Source: Patescibacteria group bacterium (GTDB lineage: Bacteria > Patescibacteriota > CPR2 > UBA1875 > CAIMLA01). Taken from it: a DNA stretch of 34,909 bases. Where the stretch lies: positions 1 to 34,909 of the forward strand of contig JAQUMB010000008.1 of NCBI GenBank assembly GCA_028718325.1, written 5' to 3'. The position numbers were made by a program, and so were the translations under genes. The notes under the pieces were generated by a model, which did no database searches, was not told the origin of the DNA, and saw only the letters and a program-made list of their open reading frames with translations. Positions 17,248 through 25,292 of the stretch are shown in pieces (positions within the stretch are counted from its first letter, which is position 1; each line of letters opens with the position of its first letter).

Positions 17248-17753
17248 TATTTTTTTGAGACTTCTTCAAGCTTTGCTAGGATTTCGGCTTTTTCTCTTGC
17301 TCCAATTAATCTATCGACCTCTTTACCGTTTTTGAAGAAAATCATAGCTGGTACACTCTGAATTGAGAATTTCGTTGCCATATCGGGACTGGTATTGGCA
17401 TTTAGTTTACCAATCTTATATTTTCCTTGAGTTTCGTTAGCAATTGCAGAAATAACCGGCCCGATTTTCTGGCAATGTGGGCAGGTTGGGAGAAAGAAGT
17501 CAACCATCGCGACACCTTTATACTCAGTAATTTCCTTAGGAAAATTCTTTTCGTCGATCATAAATTCACCAACACCGATCTCAGAGGCGGGGTTCTTTTC
17601 ATCGTTGGCTGTTTTAAGAAGCCCTTCGTTCGCCTTATCGACACGATCACTAGTAGTGGGCTTGTTATTGTTTGAAAAGGCTAAGACGATACCTACAGTG
17701 AGGACAATAATGATCGCGACGAAAACGGCCGTATACTTTTGATATTTCTTCAT
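17247..17753 (-). CDS. Membrane-anchored thioredoxin-like protein
   Basis: An N-terminal membrane anchor (about residues 8-26) leads to a thioredoxin fold outside the cell membrane. The active site reads FLPTCPHCQKI, a CPHC rather than CGPC motif, which usually shifts the redox potential towards oxidation or isomerisation. The cis-proline segment SVPAMIFFKNGKEVDRLIG is intact. ATG 17753 is chosen because it begins the basic-hydrophobic anchor; a longer frame to 17966 would run through the intergenic operator and the arsR-like gene. The 168-residue protein is translationally coupled to the CcdA-like gene. Confidence 0.88.
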   Translation of the reverse strand: MKKYQKYTAVFVAIIIVLTVGIVLAFSNNNKPTTSDRVDKANEGLLKTANDEKNPASEIGVGEFMIDEKNFPKEITEYKGVAMVDFFLPTCPHCQKIGPVISAIANETQGKYKIGKLNANTSPDMATKFSIQSVPAMIFFKNGKEVDRLIGAREKAEILAKLEEVSKK

Positions 17754-17777
17754 TCTATTTTCCCTAACTTTAATGTT

Positions 17778-17783
17778 ATTATA
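17778..17783 (-). promoter_or_regulatory. -10 box of the thioredoxin-ccdA operon
   Basis: A perfect TATAAT reads on the minus strand (17783-17778), 24 bases upstream of ATG 17753. The operator-like palindrome lies directly upstream, covering the -35 side, so a bound repressor would block it. Confidence 0.5.
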
Positions 17784-17785
17784 AG

Positions 17786-17811
17786 AACATATTAATAGAT
17801 AATGATATGTT
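17786..17811. promoter_or_regulatory. ArsR/SmtB-type operator (12-2-12 palindrome)
   Basis: AACATATTAATA-GA-TAATGATATGTT is an imperfect palindrome with 10 of 12 positions symmetric, the layout known for ArsR/SmtB family operators. It sits in the 72-base gap between the divergent thioredoxin and arsR-like genes. Confidence 0.7.
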
Positions 17812-17825
17812 AAACAAGAGGAAAT

Positions 17826-18194
17826 ATGAAAACCAATAAGGACCTTATCTCTAGGGCAAAGTTTTACAGAGGCTTCTCGGATCCCGCTAGACTCTCTATC
17901 GTGGAGACCCTGATTGATGGTCCTCTTACCGTGAGCGATATTGTTAAAAAGACTAAACTGAATCAATCAAATGTTTCGAACCACCTCAGCTGTCTTCGGG
18001 ACTGTGCCGTCGTAAAATACGTACAAACGGGTAAATATGTTTACTACGAACTGAGAGATGAAAGAATAAAAGAGTTCCTACTACTGCCCGAGTCTACAAT
18101 GTCCGACATTTTGGAGAGTGTCTCGGAGTGTTCACAGGAGGTGCTAGATAAAGAAGAAGGCGAATGTAAAGTATGTCATGGGGAGGAGAAATGA
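17826..18194 (+). CDS. ArsR/SmtB-family metal-sensing repressor
   Basis: ArsR/SmtB dimers bind DNA in the absence of metal and release it on metal binding. The 122 residues hold a winged helix-turn-helix: FSDPARLSIVETL, then recognition helix LNQSNVSNHLSCLRDCAVV, then wing GKYVYYEL. Candidate metal thiolates are Cys58 and Cys63 in and after the recognition helix, and Cys110, Cys117 and Cys120 at the C-terminus, fitting a cadmium/lead/zinc sensor. A GAGG ribosome-binding site precedes ATG. The stop overlaps the ATPase start by 4 bases, so sensor and pump share a transcript. The palindrome just upstream is probably its own operator. Confidence 0.92.
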   Translation: MKTNKDLISRAKFYRGFSDPARLSIVETLIDGPLTVSDIVKKTKLNQSNVSNHLSCLRDCAVVKYVQTGKYVYYELRDERIKEFLLLPESTMSDILESVSECSQEVLDKEEGECKVCHGEEK

Positions 18195-20146
18195 ATAGTT
18201 GTTGCGAAAATCCAACGGACACAAAAGCAGAGTGTTGTGATCCCGCTACTAAAAAAGATGGATCATCGGGCTTTATAGCGAAAAATAAGAAGTTTATCAT
18301 TCTCATCTTCTCGGTGGCAGTTGTTTTGCTACTTGAGATACTCTCTTTTACAAACTATAAGCTGCCAACATTTATCGAGTGGACACTGGTGATTGTATTT
18401 CTATTTGTGTTCGGTCGTAAAGTATTCATGAGCGGTCTGAAAAAACTAATCAAATTCGATTTTTCTAGTATTAATCTACTGATGTCTGTCGCAGTTATCG
18501 GGGCTCTTTTACTCGGTAAAACCGAAGAGGCGGTCATAATAACCGTGCTCTTTGCCCTTGCCGAGGAACTAGAGACCATCGGTATGAAACGCAGCAAAAA
18601 AGCACTTGAGGATTTGGTCAACAAAACGCCAAAACTGGTTCTACTAAAGGACGAGAAAGAACCAGTCGCAATTGAGAGTGTCAAAATTGGTGCGATATTT
18701 ATTGTAAAACCTGGGGACATTATTCCTTTAGATGGAGAAGTCGTGAATGGTACATCTATGGTAGATGAGGCCACAATTACGGGAGAGCCAATCCCAAAGA
18801 CCAAGACCATCGGCGATACGGTATATGCAGGCACCCAGAATATGAATGGTGCTTTTGAAGTTAAGGCCACGAAAACTGCTGAAAATACTACTATCGCCAA
18901 GATTATTGGATTGACGGCTCAAGCTACAACTAACAAATCACAGACCCAAGAGTTTATTGAAAAGTTCTCTACTTATTACACACCCACTATTCTGACTATT
19001 TCTATTCTGCTAGTAGTGGTCCCTGTAGTTATCCTTGGCCAAGATTTCAATTTTTGGTTCCTGCAATCACTGACCCTGCTCATTATCTCTTGCCCTTGTT
19101 CGTTAGTTATCTCAACACCGATGGCGGTTTTCTCTGCAATGGGCAATGCCAATAAAAGAGGCATATTAGTAAAGGGTGGCAGGTTCCTTGAAGCCATTGG
19201 CAGTATCAAAGCCATCGCCTTCGACAAGACCAGGACTCTTACAAAGGGTGAGGTGGTGGTAACCGATGTGATTGCCCTAAACGGCTATACAGAAAGTGAG
19301 ATTCTAACCTGTGCTGCTGGGCTTGAGCATTTCTCGGAGCATCCTTTATCCGTGGGTATTTTAAAGAAAGCCAAAGAGCTCGCTCTAGACTATAAGCCAG
19401 TGAATAATTTCAAGGCTGTCGCTGGTAAGGGAGTCAAGGGAGATTGTCTGGTTTGTAATAGCGTGTCCTATCTCGGTAGCCCTAGATATATTGAAAATGT
19501 ACTAAAGATAGACCAAGGGACTATTGAACTAATAAAGAAAAATGAATCAGAGGGTAAATCTGTGATTGTGGTCGGCAATAAAGACAAGATACAAGGGCTG
19601 ATCATAGTTGAGGACGAAATCAAGAAAGAGAGCGCAGACCTAATCAGGTCGCTAGTGGGTAGCGGGGTCATCCCAATCATGCTCACGGGCGATAATGAAA
19701 AAGTGGCTTCCTTCGTGGGTAAAAAAATTGGCATCAAGGAAATCTACGCTTCCTTACTGCCTGAGAATAAATCCGAGAAAATGGCTGAGTTGATTGCCAA
19801 ATACGAAAAAGTGGCCATGGTCGGAGACGGTATTAATGATGCCCCTGCTCTTGCGGGTGCAACCGTCGGAATAACGATGGGTGCTGCTGGTTCTGACATT
19901 GCCATCGAAAGTGCCGACGTTGCGATTATGGACGACAATGTCCTAAAGATAGCCAGTCTAATAAAGTTGGGGAGAAAAACAAAGAATATTATCTATACGA
20001 ACATTGCCTTTTCATTGGGTGTCAAAATTCTATTTGTTACCTTGGCAATGTCAGGGAATAGCAGTCTTGTTTTCGCGATTATGGCCGATGTAGGTGTAAC
20101 AATAGTTGTTATCCTGAATAGCCTACGGCTCTTCAGGGCTAAGTAA
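18191..20146 (+). CDS. P1B-type heavy-metal (Zn/Cd/Pb) exporting ATPase with an altered phosphorylation motif
   Basis: These pumps export divalent soft metals at the expense of ATP. The 651 residues include a Cys-rich N-terminus (Cys4, Cys5, Cys15, Cys16), an actuator TGEP (198-201), CPC (301-303), the phosphorylation motif DKTRTLT (345-351), SEHPL (382-386), GDGINDAP (545-552), and Asp633 in the last transmembrane helix (MADVGVT), typical of Zn/Cd/Pb pumps. There is no separate heavy-metal-associated domain. The invariant DKTGT glycine is arginine (codon AGG at 19232-19234, one base from GGG), which could impair or alter phosphorylation. The start is ATG 18191 behind GGGAGGAG; the upstream in-frame ATG 18173 has no such site. 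Confidence 0.92.
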   Translation: MNSCCENPTDTKAECCDPATKKDGSSGFIAKNKKFIILIFSVAVVLLLEILSFTNYKLPTFIEWTLVIVFLFVFGRKVFMSGLKKLIKFDFSSINLLMSVAVIGALLLGKTEEAVIITVLFALAEELETIGMKRSKKALEDLVNKTPKLVLLKDEKEPVAIESVKIGAIFIVKPGDIIPLDGEVVNGTSMVDEATITGEPIPKTKTIGDTVYAGTQNMNGAFEVKATKTAENTTIAKIIGLTAQATTNKSQTQEFIEKFSTYYTPTILTISILLVVVPVVILGQDFNFWFLQSLTLLIISCPCSLVISTPMAVFSAMGNANKRGILVKGGRFLEAIGSIKAIAFDKTRTLTKGEVVVTDVIALNGYTESEILTCAAGLEHFSEHPLSVGILKKAKELALDYKPVNNFKAVAGKGVKGDCLVCNSVSYLGSPRYIENVLKIDQGTIELIKKNESEGKSVIVVGNKDKIQGLIIVEDEIKKESADLIRSLVGSGVIPIMLTGDNEKVASFVGKKIGIKEIYASLLPENKSEKMAELIAKYEKVAMVGDGINDAPALAGATVGITMGAAGSDIAIESADVAIMDDNVLKIASLIKLGRKTKNIIYTNIAFSLGVKILFVTLAMSGNSSLVFAIMADVGVTIVVILNSLRLFRAK

Positions 20147-20158
20147 TTAAAAATTTGT

Positions 20159-20371
20159 CTAAAAGTCGAATAGATCTTTTGGTTTGGCTTTTAATGCTTT
20201 TGCAATCTTTCCAATATTCCTAAGTGATGGGTTTCTGATACCCCTCTCGATTCCACCGATGTATGTCCTATCGAGATCTGCAAGATCAGCCAGTCCTTCT
20301 TGTGAAACTCTCTGGAGCTTTCGTAACTCTCGTATCTTGTTACCGAAATCTTTTGCTAATTTATCTATCAT
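20159..20371 (-). CDS. XRE-family transcription regulator
   Basis: A 70-residue protein consisting of one HTH_XRE domain: LGNKIRELRK-like helix 1, then VSQEGLADLADLDRTYIGGIERGIRNPSLRNIGKIAKAL. The form is common in phage regulators and in controller proteins of restriction-modification systems. It has a strong AAGGAG ribosome-binding site 6 bases before ATG 20371. It is convergent with the ATPase gene and divergent from the next gene. It may regulate the mobile element to its right; the target is not identified. Confidence 0.85.
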   Translation of the reverse strand: MIDKLAKDFGNKIRELRKLQRVSQEGLADLADLDRTYIGGIERGIRNPSLRNIGKIAKALKAKPKDLFDF

Positions 20372-20495
20372 ATATTCTCCTTGTTCTATTTTGGAATTTA
20401 GAAGAATATAAAACCACGGACTATAAGTACCATTTTAGATTACTTTATGTTATAGTATGGCCATTATTAAGCGTATTATTAAAAAAGGAGAACAC

Positions 20496-21137
20496 ATGGC
20501 TGAAGAGACAATAAAGTGTCCTAAGTGCAAAGAGGAAATTGCCAAGGATGCTAAGAAGTGTAAGCATTGCGGTGCTGACCTTCGCAACTGGTTCGTAAGA
20601 CACAAGATTTGGACAGGGGTACTCGCTTTTATCCTTCTCGCGGTCATTATGGGCGCTGCAGGTGGCGGTAATTCAAATAATTCCACCACAAAGGTAGGTA
20701 CGGATAGTCAAAAAGAGACAACCTACAAAGTGGGCGACACTATTAGTAACGGGACTTTTGAAATTACCGTCACTAAGGCTGAGGTGCGATCTACTATCGG
20801 TGATAGCTTTTTCGCAAAATCACCATCTCAAGGTGGTACATATGTTGGAGTACAGTATAAATTCAAGAATGCCTCCGATAAACCCGTTGCTTCATTTTCT
20901 CAACCAAGCTTCAAGCTAGTTGATTCAAAAGGAACAAAGTACGAATCCGACATCTCAGCAAGTAGTAGTTATGCTACTGAGTTGAAGTTGGACCAAAAGA
21001 TACTCAGCGATCTAAATCCTGGTATCACCGTAAACGGCGCTGACGTTTACGAAATCAACAAAGAACAGTACGCTAGCGGTAGCTGGTACGTTCTTGTCAC
21101 TGCTAACGGTAAAGATTACAAAGTAACCGTTAAATAG
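20496..21137 (+). CDS. Zinc-ribbon membrane protein with DUF4352-like domain
   Basis: A 213-residue protein with three parts. A zinc ribbon with Cys8, Cys11, Cys22 and Cys25 (CPKC, CKHC) comes first. One transmembrane segment follows at about 38-57. The C-terminal extracytoplasmic beta domain (YKVGDTISNGTFEITVTKAEVR and GTYVGVQYKFKNASDKP) resembles DUF4352, an immunoglobulin-like fold of unknown role. ATG 20496 has an AAAGGAG site 5 bases upstream; an earlier ATG at 20457 lies within the promoter-like TATAGTATGG. Such genes are frequent in phage and accessory regions. Confidence 0.8.
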   Translation: MAEETIKCPKCKEEIAKDAKKCKHCGADLRNWFVRHKIWTGVLAFILLAVIMGAAGGGNSNNSTTKVGTDSQKETTYKVGDTISNGTFEITVTKAEVRSTIGDSFFAKSPSQGGTYVGVQYKFKNASDKPVASFSQPSFKLVDSKGTKYESDISASSSYATELKLDQKILSDLNPGITVNGADVYEINKEQYASGSWYVLVTANGKDYKVTVK

Positions 21138-21151
21138 TAAGTCCTTATACT

Positions 21152-21180
21152 AAAAGAGAGCCCCGCAAGGCTCTTTTTTA
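21152..21180. terminator. Bidirectional terminator between the zinc-ribbon gene and the recombinase gene
   Basis: AGAGAGCC and AGGCTCT form a hairpin with CCGC in the loop. There is a T-run on the plus side and A-run on the other, so it serves both convergent genes. The recombinase stop codon lies in its last bases. Confidence 0.8.
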
Positions 21181-22542
21181 GTTGGCTAAATATACATGCT
21201 TGTCCTTGAGGTGTATCTCCGCATTCAAGCAGGTTAGTAGCTCCCGCTTCTCGTCTCTTGTTCCCTCCGAAAGTACATACTTGGCAAAGTTGTGAAGGTT
21301 TATCTCGGGTTGCTCTTCGCCCGCTTTGTGACCAAGCACCGCCGAGGATAGTCTCCTAAATCGATCCAGTTCTGTTCGCAAGCCTTCTCTCCTCTCGATT
21401 TCCTCAACTGATACCTCGGAAAGGTAGTCAATAAATGCTTCTCTTAAATCTTCTTCTCTGATGTACGGCTCTGGGCAGTCAAAGTCTCTTGATTGAGTGC
21501 AGTGGTAGTAAACATATCTTTTTCTTGTACCGTTTTTGCGGTTTTTAAACTTTTCTTGAGCGGTGATGCCCGAACCGCAACGACCACACTTTAACATTTT
21601 TGTATAATCGAATACTTTAGTGCCGGGCTTACTTTTGGGTGCTACCTCAAGCTGTTTCTGCACTGCATCAAACAGTTCCCTATGGATAATCGGTTCATAT
21701 GACCCCTTGTACCACTTGCCACTACCTTCTGGGAATTCGAAGATGCCACAGTAGTATGGGTTATTGAGCATTCGATATATCGAGCTTAAGGTCATTAGCT
21801 TCCCGCTACGGGTGGTAAATCCGATTTCCTTCATCCAGTTATAGATGTCTCGACCGCTTACGTGCCCCTCTGCTACCTTGGTAAAAGCCTGAACGATTAC
21901 AGGGGCCTTCTCTGGGTCGATAAAGACCTTCTTCTGCCCTTTACCCGAATAGTGATCATTGAGGTATCCTAGGGGCGTTAAATTTGGTCTAAAGCCGAGC
22001 TCACACTTGGTTCGCATCCCACGTTTGACGTTAACGCCTCTGTTGTCGTTTTCGAGTTTGGCTTGCGAGCATAGAATCATCAGAAGGAATTTGTCATTTG
22101 GTGAAGCAGTGAAGGTTTGCCCATGTGTTCGTATCTCTACCATGTGACCGCTGTCCATCAAATCAACTAGCGAGCCCAGATCACCTGCATTTCTGCTTAA
22201 ACGATCTGGCGCCCAACTAAGAATTCCGCTGAACAGACCGTCTTTAACGTCTTTTATGAGCTGTTGGAATACTGGCCGTTGCCCCGATTCCTTGGCGGAA
22301 TGACTCTCTTTTCTAATCTCTGTAACATGCAGTCCCTGCATCTCCGCTTGTATCGCCATTTCTTTGATTTGAGAATCGATGGAGAGAGCTTGTCTCTCGT
22401 CGTCTTCGCTGGATTTACGAGCGTAGAGGCAGTAGTTGACCCGCAGTTTCGTGGGAGCTACTGCCTCAATGGGCTTGCCGTTTTCTTCTCCTGGAAGCTG
22501 GCGAGCGGAGGTATTAGTGAACTTTATATTTGAGGTATCCAT
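21178..22542 (-). CDS. Large serine recombinase (phage-type integrase)
   Basis: Large serine recombinases integrate and excise phages and other elements at att sites. The resolvase domain starts YCLYARKSSEDDERQALSI with the catalytic Ser at 44 and continues with WAPDRLSRNAGDL. The recombinase domain (LTPLGYL to MLNNPYYCG) follows, then a zinc ribbon (CGRCGS with YYHC and DC) and a helical tail. With 454 residues it is at the short end of the class. ATG 22542 is preferred over an upstream TTG at 22551; neither has a clear ribosome-binding site. It is 39 bases downstream of the large terminase gene and probably the last gene of that operon. Its att sites were not identified. Confidence 0.93.
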   Translation of the reverse strand: MDTSNIKFTNTSARQLPGEENGKPIEAVAPTKLRVNYCLYARKSSEDDERQALSIDSQIKEMAIQAEMQGLHVTEIRKESHSAKESGQRPVFQQLIKDVKDGLFSGILSWAPDRLSRNAGDLGSLVDLMDSGHMVEIRTHGQTFTASPNDKFLLMILCSQAKLENDNRGVNVKRGMRTKCELGFRPNLTPLGYLNDHYSGKGQKKVFIDPEKAPVIVQAFTKVAEGHVSGRDIYNWMKEIGFTTRSGKLMTLSSIYRMLNNPYYCGIFEFPEGSGKWYKGSYEPIIHRELFDAVQKQLEVAPKSKPGTKVFDYTKMLKCGRCGSGITAQEKFKNRKNGTRKRYVYYHCTQSRDFDCPEPYIREEDLREAFIDYLSEVSVEEIERREGLRTELDRFRRLSSAVLGHKAGEEQPEINLHNFAKYVLSEGTRDEKRELLTCLNAEIHLKDKHVYLAN

Positions 22543-22581
22543 ACGGGACAAGGGTACCGCAAAGGGGCAGGAAGTCCAGTA

Positions 22582-24162
22582 CTAATATCGACGATGTGGA
22601 AGACCGTCGGGCCCGAATTCTATCGACCAACCTGATCCTGAACCCATCCCCACAGAACCGCCACTGCTATCCTCGGGACCATACATCATCCGTCTTAGTG
22701 CACGGCTCATCTGCACTACATCCTCACGGGTAATGTTGTACGTTGACGGCGGTTCTTCAATTAACCCCTGGAGTAACGTTGTCAGAGCATCCACAAGATC
22801 ATCGTGTTTCTCGACCCCAAAGTTAAGCATCTGCTTTAACAAATCGTCGGCACCACTTTCTGGAAAAAGCACCTTACCCGACCGTATATATTCAGAAACC
22901 ATTGAGAGGCGGGTGCGTTTGTCATTTCCGCCGACCTTGACCCCAAACGCTTTGATGTCCCTCGCTTCGAGCAGTTGAGTCAAGCCACGCTGGGTGCCAA
23001 CCTCCTCTATGTAGAATCTGTGACTTTCTTTTTCGCCGAATGATTTTACGAGATTGCAGATATTATCAAGTGTAACTGGTAACTTCATGCGGGAGTTTAT
23101 TGGATTCGGCAAGATATATATTTTCATCTTGTCGCCGCTCCCAATGATTCTGCAGGTCACGATTGCCGTGTAATCGGCTTTTTTATTTTCTGACACAGCA
23201 AGGTCAACACCACCAGCGTAAGCAGAACCCTGGTTTCGAAGTAAAGTTGGGATCTCCTGATAATACTGCACCCACTTTTTCTCAATCACGGGCTCACGGT
23301 CGTCGATAATCTGTAGCAGGTACTCACGGTACCAAGCAAACTTATTACCAACGCGCTTTCGCTCAATCTCGATATCGTCCATTGTGGGATATTTGCCGGG
23401 CCACTGTATTTCGTCATCATCGTTGACTAATGGGAACTCGTAGTAAGTACCAGTTCGCTCGCCAGCGACTATATCAGCTTCGAGCCTTTTGATGAGGCTA
23501 TCCTCGTGCAAAAGGTTGCCCACCACTACAATCTTCGTTGATTTCGAACCGACAGGGATTATCTCCGAGTTAAACCAGCTGTAGGTTTTATCACGTGACT
23601 CCCTGGTTTTCACGGATGCGGTATCGTCCAGATCGTCACAAACGATCAAGTCGGGGCGATGTTCGTTGAATCTCGTTCCACGAATACTTTGCTCGGTCGA
23701 AACGGCGATAATCTTTGCGTTGTACTTGGGGATTATTAGCGCACCAGTATTCCAGGTAAAATCTTCCTGGAAGGGCCCAAGGTCTTTCTTAAGTAGACCA
23801 TTAGTTTCAAGCTCCCGCTTTAGGGTGGCAAAGTGTTGTTTCGCCTGTTCGGCAGTTTGGGAAACAATCACCACATACTTTTTCTGAGGCGACCCCAATA
23901 TCGACCACAGCACATAAGATAAAGTCATAATCGTACTCTTGCCACTGCCCCTGAAGGCGGTAAGTACCTCTAGCGGGTTTTTACTGTCTTGAGTTATCTT
24001 GAACATCTGGTGGTGGAGCGGCGCCATCTCATAGGTGATGTACTTACTGAAGTAGGTGCAAAAGAAATACAGATGGCTCCTCTTAACTACTTCCCGACGG
24101 CTGTCAGCGTTCCTTATTACGCTGTTTACGAATTTTCTAACTTCCTTATTTTTGTTTGTCAT
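22582..24162 (-). CDS. terL: Phage terminase large subunit
   Basis: TerL is the ATP-driven motor and nuclease that cuts and packs phage DNA into a procapsid. The 526 residues have a Walker A AFRGSGKST (69-77), Walker B DLIVCDDLDD (171-180), a coupling segment VVVGNLLH, and an RNase H-like nuclease domain with Asp320 (GGVDLAVSENKKADYTA), Glu385/Glu386 and Asp454/Asp455/Asp458 (HDDLVDAL). All catalytic residues are present, so it appears intact. ATG 24162 follows a GGAGGT site and overlaps the TerS-like gene by 17 bases. The downstream gene is a recombinase rather than a portal, which is abnormal for a phage. Confidence 0.95.
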   Translation of the reverse strand: MTNKNKEVRKFVNSVIRNADSRREVVKRSHLYFFCTYFSKYITYEMAPLHHQMFKITQDSKNPLEVLTAFRGSGKSTIMTLSYVLWSILGSPQKKYVVIVSQTAEQAKQHFATLKRELETNGLLKKDLGPFQEDFTWNTGALIIPKYNAKIIAVSTEQSIRGTRFNEHRPDLIVCDDLDDTASVKTRESRDKTYSWFNSEIIPVGSKSTKIVVVGNLLHEDSLIKRLEADIVAGERTGTYYEFPLVNDDDEIQWPGKYPTMDDIEIERKRVGNKFAWYREYLLQIIDDREPVIEKKWVQYYQEIPTLLRNQGSAYAGGVDLAVSENKKADYTAIVTCRIIGSGDKMKIYILPNPINSRMKLPVTLDNICNLVKSFGEKESHRFYIEEVGTQRGLTQLLEARDIKAFGVKVGGNDKRTRLSMVSEYIRSGKVLFPESGADDLLKQMLNFGVEKHDDLVDALTTLLQGLIEEPPSTYNITREDVVQMSRALRRMMYGPEDSSGGSVGMGSGSGWSIEFGPDGLPHRRY

Positions 24163-24544
24163 TTCTGACCTCCTTTATGTTTGCAAGCGCGAGGGCTCTT
24201 TTAATATCTTGTTCTTGCTCTTTGGTCAGCTCATTACTAACCGAGAGGTTTCCTACAATTTCTAACTTGTTAGAGTAGGTTGCGTGATTGTGATTTAACC
24301 AATACATGACCGAAGTTAAATTCCCGCTGTGGATTGCCGATATCAGCTTTGATTCCGAGAGGTCATTTATCATTTGGCGACCCTCAAAAATAGCTTCATC
24401 GACTTTTTGGCTGAACTTTTTGTCGCTACGTTTCATACGATAGAATGTTGAGCGGCTGACGCCCAGCTTCTCCGCACAAACCTGAATAATCGGGGTCTTG
24501 CGTAGCTGTTCCACAAAAAGCTCTTTAGTTTTTACTTCATTCAT
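24146..24544 (-). CDS. Terminase small subunit-like HTH protein
   Basis: A 132-residue protein with an N-terminal helix-turn-helix (VCAEKLGVSRSTFYRMKRSDKKF), helical arms (LSESKLISAIHSGNLTSVMYWLNHNHATYS), and a charged tail. This is the arrangement of several phage terminase small subunits, which recognise the packaging site and recruit TerL. Position directly before terL, with 17 bases of overlap, supports this. ATG 24544 overlaps the upstream methyltransferase stop by 8 bases; a longer frame would extend further into that gene. Assignment rests on fold and position. Confidence 0.75.
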   Translation of the reverse strand: MNEVKTKELFVEQLRKTPIIQVCAEKLGVSRSTFYRMKRSDKKFSQKVDEAIFEGRQMINDLSESKLISAIHSGNLTSVMYWLNHNHATYSNKLEIVGNLSVSNELTKEQEQDIKRALALANIKEVRNDKQK

Positions 24545-25292
24545 TAGCACCTTCCTTCTTGGCCTTTTGGCCACTTAACTTTTCATACCTATCAATAATG
24601 GTTTCGCAATACTTCAAATCGACCTCGCACCCAAAGCAACGCCGTTTGGTCTGCTCACAGGCCAGTAGCGTGGTACCCGATCCGAGAAAACCGTCATAGA
24701 CGATATCTCCGATCTCCGTGCTGTTAAGTATTAGATTTCTCATTAATCCGATTGGTTTAATGGTAGGGTGTAGCTTGCTCTTATTCGGTTTGGGGTAGAA
24801 AAGCACACTCTTATCTTTAGATTTTCTGAACTTGTGTTTACCATACCAGCAGTAAACAATCAGCTCGTGCTGAGGGAGGTAATCAAGTCGCCCGATGATG
24901 GCTTGATTTTTGACCCAGACTAGCAGTTGCGAAAAGTAAAACCCTTCTGCATCTAGTGCATCTTTGAGGGCGAAAACCATCTTATCGGCATTGAAGATAT
25001 AGCATGTATTTGGAATATTCAGGTATGGCTTAATGACCGAGAGCCATTCCTGCATGAATTGTTGGTACTGACTCTCGGATTGCAATTGATCATTTTCGAT
25101 TGCCCGATTCGAGCCATTGGTTTTTAGATATTGTTTTGACTCAACAGCCGCGATCCCATAGGGAACATCACTCGCAATCACATTTATCTTCTCTGTGCCA
25201 ACCAGCTGTTTTATATTCTCTGGGTAAGTACAGCTTCCGCAAAACAAGCGGTGCTGACCAAGGATTATTAGATCCCCGTTATTTACTTTCAT
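24537..25292 (-). CDS. Beta-class DNA methyltransferase with DVPY motif
   Basis: A 251-residue amino-methyltransferase of the N6-adenine/N4-cytosine type in beta order: motif IV first (SDVPYG, 41-46), then the AdoMet-binding motif I (YDGFLGSGTTLLACEQ, 199-214). The catalytic tetrapeptide DPPY reads DVPY. The N-terminus GDLIILGQHRLFCGSCT parallels GDLYELGTHRIICGDST in the upstream ParB-methyltransferase, so the two are paralogues, this one without a ParB domain. ATG 25292 follows an AGGAGGTC site and overlaps the upstream gene by 14 bases. Whether it methylates DNA with the altered motif is unknown. Confidence 0.85.
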   Translation of the reverse strand: MKVNNGDLIILGQHRLFCGSCTYPENIKQLVGTEKINVIASDVPYGIAAVESKQYLKTNGSNRAIENDQLQSESQYQQFMQEWLSVIKPYLNIPNTCYIFNADKMVFALKDALDAEGFYFSQLLVWVKNQAIIGRLDYLPQHELIVYCWYGKHKFRKSKDKSVLFYPKPNKSKLHPTIKPIGLMRNLILNSTEIGDIVYDGFLGSGTTLLACEQTKRRCFGCEVDLKYCETIIDRYEKLSGQKAKKEGANE

